Below are positions 44,974 to 55,984 of a DNA stretch of 64,000 bases, one piece after another. How positions within the stretch are numbered: the first letter of the stretch is position 1; every line of letters starts with the position of its first letter. Source of the stretch: Plutella xylostella (taxonomy: Eukaryota; Arthropoda; Insecta; Lepidoptera; Plutellidae); the NCBI RefSeq assembly GCF_932276165.1, contig NC_064006.1, positions 5,718,501-5,782,500 on the forward strand, given 5' to 3'. The position numbers were made by a program, and so were the translations under genes. The notes beneath the pieces were generated by a model. The model did not search any database and was not told the origin of the DNA. It saw only the letters and a program-made list of their open reading frames with translations.

Positions 44974-45091
44974 TTTAACTTTTAATTGATTAGGTAATTA
45001 TTTTAACTATGGATCTTATAGCCAGTAGTTCCAGATTTACCCACTGCGAGCGCTGAGTATTAATAAACTTATTGTACTTCACAAAAGTTGT

Positions 45092-45178
45092 GTTGGCCGG
45101 CCGAGGAATCGAACCCGCGCTCAACGCACGGATGCCGGTCTCCGACCAAAACAATTAACCGATACGCTATCGGAACAC
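45092..45178 (-). mobile_element. tRNA-like SINE head (pol III boxes) upstream of the LINE
   Basis: Minus strand: A-box-like TAGCGTATCGG (45159-45169) and a perfect B box GGTTCGATTCC (45105-45115), spaced as in tRNAs. It lies about 120 bp upstream of the ORF1 start. It may be a separate SINE head or the LINE's own captured promoter. The acceptor arm does not pair cleanly, so it is not a functional tRNA. Confidence 0.55.
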
Positions 45179-45522
45179 TGTTAGAGTTGTTGAAAATGTC
45201 ATTCACTTTTTGCAACGAACTAATATTTTGTAGTGGAGGGTAGTGTCTAGTTCGGGTCTAGTCCGATGGGCACCAACTCTCACTAATTACACCGTTAACA
45301 AACGTTTATAGTTCAACACTTTGATTAACTTCCAAAGTTCACCACTTTAGGTATAGTTTGGTACAAGGGATTTGCAAATTGCGTTAGTTTAGACTATTTT
45401 AAAGAAATAAAACTACGGGAGCTCACAACACAGTGTTAATCGGTCGGGTGACGTCACTCGACACGATAATACGAGATTGACAATGCCAATTGCACTGAGG
45501 GACGATTTATTAGATTATACTA

Positions 45523-45524
<2 letters not shown>
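45179..45524. other. Possible LINE 5' region, unassigned
   Basis: Non-coding, GC a little higher than average. Could be 5' UTR of the LINE or flanking DNA. Confidence 0.3.

Positions 45525-45571
<47 letters not shown>
45525..45571. repeat. (TA)n microsatellite
   Basis: About 47 bp of uninterrupted TA. Confidence 0.95.
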
Positions 45572-45577
<6 letters not shown>

Positions 45578-46161
45578 TACGTATAAGATAGTGTATCTTT
45601 GTGTCTAGATTTAGATATTCCTCTCTCCTCTCAGCCTATCGCACTGCCAATCAGTTTCTCGACATTACCAAAGGTTAACTGGTAGAGAATGTAATAGCAT
45701 TAATTTTACCTATATTTATTTATTTTATGCGATTATGTTTAATTTATAATAATGTACTTAAGGTGTCCGTCTTGAAGGCTAACAAATTACGCTCTCCACA
45801 AACCTTATTTCTACCCGTTCTCTACCTCTTATATTGGCTTATTAGGGTGCATACTCGGTCGATTACACTCACTTTCCTTACCTATCCTTGAGCATGTGTT
45901 CCCCCTCCTCTTAAAAAAAACTATGTGCTGCCTGGATGGCCTGGCGTAATCCAGGATGCAGGGTAACTCCTGGCTGGGTTTCGTGCAATACATACATACA
46001 TACACATACGGTGTCCGTCTTGTGACACACATAAAGAAGGCTTTAGCGGAGTGTATGTAGCGAGTAGGTACTGAAACTAATCGTGAGCTAGATCCGCTCC
46101 GACGAGGGAATGGCACGAACTGACACGACGTAGAAAGATTCCTCTATCTGACACGCACATA
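45572..46161. other. Unassigned, with a LINE-tail fragment and CATA repeats
   Basis: 45669-45700 (AAAGGTTAACTGGTAGAGAA) is a LINE-tail fragment; a (CATA)n run is near 45990. GGTGTCCGTCTTG occurs twice (45762, 46010). Confidence 0.4.
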
Positions 46162-46163
46162 TA

Positions 46164-46349
46164 CAGGGGGCTGCAAAAGTGATACAGTAAGTCAAAACGA
46201 GGTTTGACTCACAAGGTCGTTTTGGGTACATTTCGTTCTACGACGCTTATACGGTTTTTTAAGGAGAACTAAATTGAAATGTTGTTTGTCACGTGACTTT
46301 TAACTATAAGAAGTAGATTTTTTCACGTTAACACTTTCGCAACACCCTG
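46164..46349. mobile_element. TA MITE, CAGGGTGTTGCAAAAAGG family
   Basis: Ends CAGGGGGCTGCAAAAGTG and AACACTTTCGCAACACCCTG, flanked by TA. Inside: GACGCTTATACGG and CACGTGACTTTTAACTATAA, shared with 3500 and 59115. About 186 bp. Confidence 0.7.
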
Positions 46350-46614
46350 TAGGTATATACAATCAAATACCGTATATATAAACAAAACACATCCGTCTTC
46401 ATGACTCATGTGGCTTTTATTCGGTTCACTATTGTAGATTTAAACTATAAACAGGGCATTATTTTGTTATTGCTAAACTCTTTATGATACAATCGGAGTA
46501 CACTAGCTTTTGTGGCGAGTTTTTATGGAGGATCCAATTTTATAAGTAACTAATTTAAACTGGATTCAGATGGATGAATCGGTTTCCTAAGGGTGTCTGC
46601 ACACGACAGACATT

Positions 46615-46785
46615 TTGTTCTGATTTGGGGTAAGCGTCCACCTTTCGGCATTGATTGTACGCAACGGACGCATCGTATTCAGTATTCTTTGTATAGAAAT
46701 TCACACATGTGCGTCCACTTCACCGGCATTGCTGACACCGTTTCTCCATAAAAAAATCTGAAAATCCGTTTGGTCCGTTACGTAC
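46615..46785 (-). mobile_element. MITE, paired with 12520-12665
   Basis: GTATTCTTTGTATAGAAATT, CGCAACGGACGCATCGTATT, GCGTCCACCTTTCGGCATTG and TGAAAATCCGTTTGGTCCGT, inverted relative to 12520-12665. GGGTGTCTGCACACGAC at the left edge may be the true end. Confidence 0.6.
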
Positions 46786-46908
46786 TATTTCTGACCGTCT
46801 TTTTCTTAGACGAGTTCGTGGCACTATTGCAATCAGTACCTACATAATTATGTTTTCCTCCAACAAAAAGTCGGTTACCGATTGTTGGGCACCCCAAGGC
46901 ATGCATAA

Positions 46909-47045
46909 ACACACACACACTCACGCCTTGTACTTGCACCCACTTTTCGCCAGAGTGTTCTGTTAGTCCCAATGTAATAGAGGGCGGGCCTATTGCCATT
47001 TTACACACATCCAAGACCCGAGAACAAATATTTGCATCTATTATG
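46909..47045 (-). mobile_element. 5'-truncated SINE (family A) with 14-bp TSD
   Basis: Only the 3' body remains: (CA)n, CTCACGCCTTGTACT, CACCCACTTTTCGCC, GTCCCAATGTAATAG, CAAGACCCGAGAACAAATAT; the tRNA head is missing. Flanked by identical CAAGGCATGCATAA at 46895-46908 and 47046-47059. Confidence 0.85.
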
Positions 47046-47325
47046 CAAGGCATGCATAATATTTTGTTATATTATATTCTAGTTAAGTAGTGAGCAGTTT
47101 TGTTTTTAACTGCTGTTAGATTATTGCAATAAAATGGATGTCCAGTTGTCCACATCTGTGTCCGCGCTAACGACTTCTCGCAACAAGCATCTGTTAGCAG
47201 AAGTGTCCCGAATGGGATTTATTTAATCTTTAGTAGTATATATCAGAAACCATTAGTGTTATGTAAAATAACTTAAGTATTATCTATTATACTTATTTAT
47301 TTAATTATTTATTGCAAATATAATA

Positions 47326-47521
47326 TCCTAACTAATATTATAAATGCGAAAGTAACTGTGTCTGTCTGTCTATGTTACTCTTTCACACCAAAACTACTGA
47401 ACGGATTTGAATGAAATTTGTAAACATATGGTCTAGACCCTGAGAAAGAACATAGGCTTCTTTTTATCTCGGAACTCCTACGGCAAAACTTTTTAAGGCG
47501 AAGCGAAGCGGGAACGGCTAG
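47326..47521 (+). mobile_element. Helitron-like short element
   Basis: TCCTAACTAATATTATAAAT start, GCGAAAGTAACTGTGTCTGT, AACTACTGAACGGATTTGAA, end GGGAACGGCTAG|T. Confidence 0.65.
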
Positions 47522-48544
47522 TTATAAAATAACAGTACAAAGGGTGGATTGATTATGTCCAATAAGTAATAATTAAACTAAATCTAACGTAGAATATCAT
47601 AAATGTATGTACTTATTTGAAAAATGAAAAATGAAAAAATGTTTATTTAACCAAAAAATTTACACAGGTTATCTTAATAAATATTATGAATATAAAGCAG
47701 TTATAAATTATTTGGACCAGATTAAAAAAAAACTATGGTAGCTGGGGTTCTCACACTAGGCTAGCCTGTGCCGTGAGTAACCAGTAGGCAGACAGTAACA
47801 TTTGAGAACAGGTGGCTTGTTTTCAACATTTTGAGTAAGATTAGGGTGAAAGTATATTTGGTTAGCATTTGTTTGTGAATTAAATTATACACACGAATGA
47901 AATCGATTTAATAACTCTCAACTAATTTGTCGATAAAAGCTCTACCACAGATTGTGTGTGCCGATAAAAGTACCATCAAACAAAATATATAAATCAAACA
48001 CAGTTCTGAAATCGTTTATGGACCGGCTTATAGATATACTAGTATGTATACGAGCAATGCCGACATCGAACAATTTTCTAAAAATATTTAATTTAATATA
48101 GAACACATTTATGATTTAAGTTGGTAATATTGTGATGCGCTGTTAAATGTAATTCAATATTGCAGTTTAGGAGTAATTTGGTGCTGTGTCACTGGAACTG
48201 TTTCATAGCTCGCGCGTGTATTATTATTTCAGCGAATCTAATTATGCTGCATATCTAGATGCACAGGAATACTACTCATTGACATACAGAGTGACCCCTA
48301 GCATCGTGTAAATTACTGTCACCCCGGCTTAGGGTGACCATATTAACAATGATTGACTATGACAGAGTGACAATTGTCGGTGTAGCAATTATGTAGGCCG
48401 TGAACATTGTAGGTACATGTCTGAGACAAAGGGCCCGTCTGTCTGCCCTGTGCAATTAGTTTATAAGCTGTCAGAGCTTAGATTCTCATGTCACAAATAC
48501 AGTTGTGCGACTATTAGGCAGGCAACCGTAAAACTGAGGTGCGA
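47522..48544. other. Mostly unassigned; possible LINE and MITE fragments
   Basis: 47633-47690 (AAAATGTTTATTTAACCAAA) may be the inverted 3' end of another LINE. 48170-48222 (GGAACTGTTTCATAGCTCGC) resembles the right end of the CACTCACGGGCAATG MITE. Confidence 0.4.
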
Positions 48545-48680
48545 TCACAGGATTCGATACTATTTTTGAAACTACACTAATAGAAAAAACAAATGTCACT
48601 TTTGGAACTAACAAAGCCTTACATTTTCACAGTGACAGTTGACGATACGCAACGTAAACGGAGGTTTCGAATCTTAATAT
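48545..48680 (+). repeat. Short copy of the repeat at 4880-5335
   Basis: GGATTCGATACTATTTTTGA, AACAAATGTCACTTTTGGAA, CAGTGACAGTTGACGATACG and AACGGAGGTTTCGAA; it lacks about 100 bp relative to the first copy. Confidence 0.55.
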
Positions 48681-48832
48681 AATCGCTGCACTGGATTTAT
48701 TTCCACGAAGTTCTCAGATATGTTTTTTAAAATGGGGCACTCGTCCAAGATTTCAAAAAGGCGTATTTTATTGAACGGCGTGTTGACTTTCGAACATCAA
48801 CTACTGAATGCATTAATCCTTACTAATCCTTA

Positions 48833-49037
48833 TCCTTACTAATATTATAAATGCGAAAGTAACTGTGTCTGTCTGTTACTCTTTCATGCCAAAACTACTG
48901 AACGGATTTGAATGAAATTTGGTATATAGAATATAGATGGTCTAGCTAGACCCTGAAAAAGAACATAGGCTACTTTTTATCCCGGAATTCCCACGGGAAA
49001 ACTTTTGAAGGCGAAGCGAAGCGCGCGGGAACAGCTA
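48833..49037 (+). mobile_element. Helitron-like short element
   Basis: TCCTTACTAATATTATAAAT start, TACTTTTTATCCCGGAATTC, GAAGGCGAAGCGAAGCGCGC, end GGGAACAGCTAG|T. Confidence 0.7.
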
Positions 49038-50142
49038 GTACTATATAAACGTTTTTGTATCAGACCCTCGAAAACGACGCGTATGTTTGAGGTATAAATG
49101 GAAAAAAAATGTTAGAGATTTATTTGCGACTGTATTTTAAGGATGAGAATACACTTTCAGCTCGTTTGATTGGGTTTCTTAGACTTAGCTTTACATGTCC
49201 CAAAGTTAATACCTCGTCTTATAAGTCTAACTGGCTGACACGACCAACGTTTTTCTAAGCAATTTTCTTAGATTATAAAGCAAAAAAAGTTTTCGGGTTC
49301 AATATTGAAAACTGCAACGGAATTAAAAAAATAACGTGTACCTTATTAGGTACTCTAATACACCCACGAGCAATGAAAAAGTTATAAGTATACTTACATG
49401 TATATGGCGAATTAACATAACAATATGAAAAACTTTGCTGGTTTTCATCTTGATTTTATTAGCTGTATTGTGTGCATAAACTTCTTACAAGTAGCAATTT
49501 AAATAACAAATCAACCACCGTAGTACCGACAACAATATTCGGGGCAGCTCAGCAGTTCTAAGTTCTAAAATGCAATAAGTATAACGACGGTCTAGCGTTC
49601 AGTCGCGAGTGAGAGCAGTAAATACTATTCACAGAAATCCACAAAAAAAAAAAGCTTTGGAATCGTGAAACAGTCCTTAATAAGGCACACGAAGTTTCCA
49701 ACATAAATAGTCAATCGAAAGAAAGAAACTTCCATTAGCAATACCCTCGAGAAAGTTGCAAACTTGAACACCGTCTTGTACAGTAGGAACCACGTAACTT
49801 GACCAATGTACAGTAAAACATGACAACAAAGAGTGCGATTTTGCAAATACTTTTTATCATTGTCAGTTATGTACTTAAAGGTAGTCGCAAATTAAAAATA
49901 AAATACCGATTTATACCCTTTTTTTTACAGATTCGTGCTTAATTAAATATAATAGTTCGATTAAATACGTATTTACCGGTACAGGTAGGTACAGGGAACC
50001 CGATTCTCTATGTAAGCACCCTTAGTTAGGATCCACTTCCATTTTCAGGACTTTATAATTTTACTGTAGGTTCCCTTAAAGATGCGGGGTGAGGCGCGGG
50101 GGGAATGCGATCATACGCTGGACGTCATTGGTGCGCTAACAA
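49038..50142. other. No recognisable gene
   Basis: A MITE-like end CACCCACGAGCAATGAAAAA sits at 49361-49380. Otherwise unassigned. Confidence 0.4.
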
Positions 50143-50333
50143 TTCTATTATACTAATATTATAAAGGCGAAAGTTTGTCAGTATGTGCGTGTGTGTGTGT
50201 GTGTATGTTTGTTACTTCTTCACATCAAAACGGCTGATTTTAATGAAATTTGGTATGGAGTAAGCCGTATAAATAAGCGGAATTCGCGGGAAAACTTTTT
50301 AAAGCGAAGAGATCTCGCTTGAACTGGTAGTCG
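50143..50333 (+). mobile_element. Helitron-like short element, variant
   Basis: ACTAATATTATAAAGGCGAA, GTTTGTCAGTATGTGCGTG, (GT)n, CTTCTTCACATCAAAACGGC and AAATTTGGTATGGAG; degenerate end GAACTGGTAG. Confidence 0.55.
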
Positions 50334-51018
50334 TTCATAAATGCAACATACACAGATCGCCGCCTTCGTTCTTCTTTCATGATACGGTGTGTAACATCAA
50401 ATTAATGTTAACTTCCTACTCACCCGTACAGAGGTTTTTAAAAACAGTAGGAGGATGAAGTAAAGTCAACAAAAAGTTCTTTTAGCTGACAGTATACAGC
50501 TTAAAGACTATAATACGGCACATTGCTCGTAATTAAGAAAGTTCTTTCTAGAATGATTCGACGAGGAAGAACTATGTCGCACTAAGCACAAAACTGCATC
50601 CAGCAAGTCGTAGGAAATTGGACTTTAAAGTGTACTCTTTAAGTTTGTGTAGCGAAACAGTTACTTGGAATGGTCAATTTATAGGCTACTTTTAAGGCCA
50701 CTTGGGACTCACACAGTAAGCGACTACTTTTAAAGAGTACCTTAACCTACTTAAATTGGTTAAGTAGACTTATTTTGTTCGTGATTAGGCGATAAATATT
50801 TTTTACCCCCTAACAAAGTTTTGCTAAAAGCGTATTATAGCCATTTTTGATATGTTCTAACTTCTTTTTAGACAGAGAATCTACCACTAGACTACCAAGG
50901 CAGTTTTTCTTAACGATTCAGTCACGTTAATCTCGTTTTTCACCACAGTAATTAGCATCAGTCGCTGACTCTGCGCTAGGAGCTCTGGACGTATATAAAG
51001 TACAGTTGAAACGTCACT
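50334..51018. other. Unassigned; possible TATA box
   Basis: GTATATAAAGTACAG at 50992 is a TATA-like element just before a short tandem repeat. No start site or ORF supports a promoter. Confidence 0.25.
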
Positions 51019-51096
51019 CGTGCCCCCAACTAAACCACCGATTCCGTGCACCCAACTAGACTAGCGATTCCTTGCACCCAACCAGACCACCGAGGC
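51019..51096 (+). repeat. Three tandem 26-bp units
   Basis: Units start CGTGCCCCCAACTAAACCAC (51019), CGTGCACCCAACTAGACTAG (51045) and CTTGCACCCAACCAGACCAC (51071). Unit length is constant at 26 bp. Confidence 0.75.
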
Positions 51097-51764
51097 AGCA
51101 GTAATCACAGTGAAAGAGGGCGTCCCACGCTCCACCAGTGCGTAATCCACGTGCGTATTACATATTTGATTGATGGGGCGGCGCCAGGCGGATCGGGTGC
51201 AGCCGAATGATTGATTGGCTGCTGCTAAATAATACCACTAATGTAATGGCATTGGGACGCCGAAATCTGTTACATTTTAAAAGCTGAATTTTTAAAGCCA
51301 GTTTACTGGTGTTGTTTGGAGTTTGACTTAAACCAGGAAGTAACTTAAGAACTTGTAAGAAATTTCCCGGGAATAATTCCAACTGGAAAATTCCGGGGCA
51401 CAAGAATTTGCCCCCATTTTCAAACATGTTAGATGATTATTACATCAACATAGCACCTGAAAAGTCAAATCTTGAAAGGTTTTCTGATATCTATATTTCA
51501 TTCTTTCTATATTTTATTGCAGAAAAATCTTCACACAGAAAACCGTACACATAACGTTTCTCCTTGCAACGCAGACATTTGCCCAGAACATAACTTCGTT
51601 ATAAGCACCATAACACGAGAGAGTTCACGAATAATGCAAAAGCGAAAACGTGAGTTATTCACAAATTAGCATATTCCATTTCGGCGCTAAATGCTACCCG
51701 TGGACATGCCTTTAGACCGTGGCGAATACTGTGCCTATAGTGATGAGCAATAGCGAAAATTATA
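51097..51764. other. No recognisable gene
   Basis: Short ORFs without recognisable domains; no repeat assigned. Confidence 0.4.
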
Positions 51765-51973
51765 CTAGCTGTTCCCTCAAGCTTTGCATCGCCTTAAAAA
51801 GTTTTCCTGTGAGAATACCGCGATAAAAGTAGCCTATGTGTTAATCCATAGTGTCAGCTAACTCCATACCAAATTTCATAAAAATTCGGTTCAGCCGTTT
51901 TGACGTGAAGAGGTAACAAACATACACACACACATACTCACAAACTTACGCCTTTATAATATTATAAGTAGGA
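51765..51973 (-). mobile_element. Helitron-like short element
   Basis: Minus strand starts TCCTACTTATAATATTATAA, contains ACCGAATTTTTATGAAATTT and ACACATAGGCTACTTTTATC, and ends GGGAACAGCTAG|T. Confidence 0.7.
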
Positions 51974-52189
51974 TACGCAAATTGCAATATGTTCAGTTAA
52001 ATGCCACTATCCCGGAATCTATAAATATCTTTGTTCTTCTACCACTAGCGATCCAGGCAACAGAGGCTACCAAGCCTTTTCATTGTCCTCACTACACATA
52101 GCCTGTAAACTTCTCACTGTAAGACATGGGCATCCTATAAGACTGGAGAGTTATTTACGCTTGGCAGGACAAAACACACTCACAACTCC

Positions 52190-52311
52190 AAAAACCCAGA
52201 ATAAATATTTACTTATTTGTAAAAACCATATATCTGCCCCGGCCGGTTATCGAACCCGGCAGCCTTGGCACATCAGTCAGAGTTACTAACCAAAGCTTCA
52301 TTCAGTGGTCG
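52190..52311 (-). mobile_element. Degraded SINE (family A) head
   Basis: Inverted B box region CGGTTATCGAACCCGGC and CAGTCAGAGTTACTAACC; a diverged body follows to about 52190. Confidence 0.6.
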
Positions 52312-52385
52312 ATAACGGAATCTTAAAGCCTATTTAGTCACTTTCGATATGGTAGCGATTATATACGTCAGCGTTACTAGCTTTT

Positions 52386-52544
52386 AAATGCGAAAGTAAC
52401 TGTGTCTGTCTGTCTGTCTGTTACTCTTTCACGCCAAAAGTACTGAACGGATTTAAATGAAATTTGGTATACATACGGTCTAGACCCTGAGCATTCCCAC
52501 GGGAAAATTTTTAAAGGCGAATTGAAGCGCGCGGTAACTGCTAG
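52386..52544 (+). mobile_element. Helitron-like short element, 5'-truncated
   Basis: AAATGCGAAAGTAACTGTGT, (CTGT)n, ACTGAACGGATTTAAATGAA, AAAGGCGAATTGAAGCGCGC, end TAACTGCTAG|T. An internal deletion removes the TTTATCCCGG portion. Confidence 0.6.
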
Positions 52545-53819
52545 TAATTATATAAAAATATTAAATCATCCTTTTAATAAGTCCACACTCTTATCGCAAA
52601 GGGGAAAAAATTGTAAAAATATTATAAGTAGCTTCGAGGTAATGTGGTTAAGTGGAATTCCTCAGTGTTGCTTTCAAAGTGATTCCATTACACTTGGCAC
52701 GTACACTTATTGCATTCAGCAGCATTATATCAACGATTTATGAACAAAATGTTTTTGAAAAATTGGAGTTAAAAGCCTTGTCATTGTAAGCTTGTGAATT
52801 ATTTTACACGGCCTTTGTCGGGTCAGTTATGGATTAATATGTCATACACGCTGTACGTTAAAAAAGTTTTAATTAGTATTTTTTTTACTTGATTTTACTC
52901 GTATATCTTTCCTTCGAGCTTAGTCGCGATACGCCAAAACTAAAAGATTATTTTTGATAAAAGATTTTATGTATTCAGTCTGTTTTTCATTACTTTTGTT
53001 TAGGCAGATGTTTTGATTCTAATTAAAAATATGAATGTCGCACAAAACAAAAGCATAACACTTAAAAAATAACAATACATAAGCAAGTATTTCATACATA
53101 AGTATTTCATTTACGTCTCTACTATCAAGAAAATTTCGCGCGCTCTTCATTTCAGTCGAAAAGCTTTAAAACTAACAAAGAGAGGGTATTAAACCTGCAA
53201 ACTTTTCAGGGAAAATGTGCCGTTAAAACAAGCCGTGAAGCACAGAGGTAAGGTTGAAAGTGGCTTGTGGTGCTCAGTTTTATGTATCTGGTAAGGATGG
53301 GGCAGCGCCGGACAGCAACCGCACCCTTTGTGAGCATTAAGATACTCCGGTACGTACTATATTTTGCTGTCAGTACCCTAATTTTGTTGGTCCAATGTAT
53401 TTGGACTTTTTGTGGTCACATAAGCTCGTTGGACATATTGGGGCGGAGTGGATTTTGGAACGGACACTCAATTTAAGACGAGTAAGTAAGACATTTGCAG
53501 CCTAAGATTTATTTATACGTACTAGTCGGGAGCCGTATAGTCGTTTTGGAATGAGTATATTTCAATAAAGACAGTGTACATCTAGGTGTGCCAGTTTTCT
53601 CATGAAGGTTCATCATACTTTCTCGTACGAGTATGTGATATTATTTTCCTTAATGGATTGGGGTGTAATGATTGATTGGTGCCAGCTTGGAAACCACGTA
53701 ATCACGAATGGAAGGAGGAACTTTAATCCGTATATATTATATGCCGATCAAACACATAAAACTACTAAAACGAGTCAATTCAAGCTAACCAACTAACCAT
53801 AAGTAGTATAAGTATATAT
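52545..53819. other. No recognisable gene
   Basis: Several short ORFs, none with a recognisable domain or splice context. Confidence 0.4.
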
Positions 53820-54118
53820 AAATATATATTATTAGAATGTTAGGTACTTATAGGTTTATATTAATTTATAATATATGTAAAATTATGGTAGATTTTGTGT
53901 AGGTTTTTATTTGTGAGACTCAGTTTTTTGTTTTTTTTTTTACTTTTGTATGTTTGCTTGTACATGAAAGTACGAAATTGTAATTTTTTTACACTGCCCT
54001 ACTTTATGCTCCTGAATCTCCTGCAGGTTGACTGGTAGAGAATGCTCTTAGCATGAAGTCCACCTGATTGTACATCTACTTTTGTAAATTGTGCAATAAA
54101 AGTATAAATAAATAAAGA
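53820..54118 (+). mobile_element. LINE 3' tail, AATGC-hairpin type
   Basis: 'attatggtagattttgtgtag', CTCCTGCAGGTTGACTGGTA, hairpin AATGC-TCTTA-GCAT(G) at 54041-54055, 'aaattgtgcaataaaagtat' and (TAAA)n. Inverted twin at 32885-33165. Confidence 0.75.
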
Positions 54119-54605
54119 AATAAAATAAATAAACCATATAACAATACAAATAGAAAATTTTGGAACACTAAATACTTACATATTTTTTGTATATACCTAC
54201 CGATTATTATTTTAGGTAGCGTTGTTCCTTTCGTACATAATAAATAAACTTTTACGTCCTTTAACTGATAAAGTAAACAGTAACATTTATCATGACAGGG
54301 GCACAATGTACTTGTGTACGATGCTACGGAAAGCGGGCCTTATCCACAAAGCGTCAGTTGTTTGCTCAAAAAACGGAGAGGTTTTATTGACAAAATGTAT
54401 TTTTCTTCTGAACATTTTATTCGTCAGTCATGAGGGGGGCCTTAAAGGTAACCAAGGAATATAAGTATTTTTCTAACGAGAAGGTCACAGGCCTATTAAC
54501 ACTAGTGTTGTCGGCGTATTCGTCAGCTCGTTACTTCCCCAAAGAATAATACTCTGGCATAATATACCTAGGAAAGTAATTAAAAACTCAAAATTCATTC
54601 TAATG
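54119..54605. other. No recognisable feature
   Basis: Non-coding; nothing assigned. Confidence 0.4.
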
Positions 54606-54662
54606 GTGGGCTACGCGCTTTCGTAGCACTGGCTACGGCGTAGCAGGCGTAGCAACGTAGGC
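54606..54662. repeat. GCTACG/CGTAGC cluster
   Basis: GGGCTACGCGCTTTCGTAGC, TGGCTACGGCGTAGCAGGCG and TAGCAACGTAGGC. Related to 4229-4436 and 17109-17203. Confidence 0.55.
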
Positions 54663-55984
54663 TTGTCGTTTTGTAATATTAACTCCAAAAACTGTAAAAG
54701 TTAAAAAAATATTTAAGTATAATTTATAATAAGTAAAATTTTACTTTTGTAATCTCTAATCTGGCTGTATCCTAAACTGAACAATATTTTTACGCCATCC
54801 CTTGCTACTAATGATACGACACCAAACTAAAATATGTCATAAATACTGGGTCTCCTCGTGAAATATTCCACCCAAGCTACGCACACAATCTCTAAGATCC
54901 ATTCTGCGCTGAGCACATAAATAACTAAGAAAATACTTACCCTATGTCAAAGGCCTCGTAACTTTGATCGTCTTATACATCATGTTCTATAATTATCACA
55001 GGCTCCGTATTTTACTTAGAACACATGAATAAAGAACGCGTTACGGAAACAAACATACAGCTGCTGTCGCTTCTTGGATGTGCGTAAAAATAGCAGTAGA
55101 AACGCTTCCTTGAGTTGGTAGAACAAAATCTTAGATTAACAATATACGAATAAGAATATGTGTCACATATAAAAACAAGGCAAAAAACTATCTGCAGATT
55201 GTTTACTGTTAAATCGTTTTAAGTTTAACCTAATCACAAATATTGTACCAATAAATATACTTAGTCGCAAATCCGTGAAATCGCAAAAAGTGGCGCGTTA
55301 TTTATCGAGACGTGTTTTCTGAACTGATACTCTATCTTGTCCGTATATTGTGAAGCTAAGAAAAAAACAATCGTTTGCTTTCCGTACTTTCTAATTACGT
55401 ATTAATATTCGGCATTCAAGCCTGAGTGATAGATGACTTAAATAATATTTAATCGATAGATACTTGGGATATATTGTATCGAGTTTTGGTATTTTATTCT
55501 TCACTACCTATCATTTTTATGTTAGAATGAAACTGATTATGTTGAGGTTGATATTTATTATTTACCTTTTTAAAACTGTAACATGATCTGCTAGAAACTT
55601 AATAACCTCAAGGATCTCTTCTTATTTCTCTGTTCTGTGGTATTTTGTCTGTCAATAATAGATGAGGTAAGCGAGCAGATGCTCAGAAGTCGAACTTATG
55701 AATACGTTTTCTTGTGTTCTTACAGTAAACATTAAACTTTAAACGATTTTGCTTGTATTTATGGCTATATCAATGGCAAAGTAAGTATCATAAATAGGTG
55801 TATATATCTAAAAATATATTTATTTGTATTTGATCTGCAAAAAATAAAACACATTTAGGCTGGGCCTATATTTGTAGCATTCGTATATTCGTGACATTTC
55901 GTTTCGCGATAAGGCCATCCGACTTGAAGCTAGACAGAACCCGTAATATAGGTATCGGACAGCTGAAATACAATGTACACTTAC
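54663..55984. other. No recognisable feature
   Basis: Long AT-rich stretch; nothing assigned. Confidence 0.4.

Larger units (their letters stand above)
40729..45055 (-). mobile_element. Near-intact non-LTR retrotransposon, CR1/Jockey group
   Basis: Two open ORFs in the usual order, ORF1 (43942-44973) then ORF2 (40953-43874), 67 bp apart, followed by about 200 bp of 3' UTR and a (TAAA)n-type tail at about 40729-40750. No LTRs. The 5' end is unclear: tRNA-like boxes lie at 45092-45178. No TSD found. Clade from overall protein look only. Confidence 0.8.

Noticed and set aside
51019..51096. Regular tandem units considered as a CRISPR-like array
   Set aside because: Units are contiguous with no spacers, and the DNA is eukaryotic.
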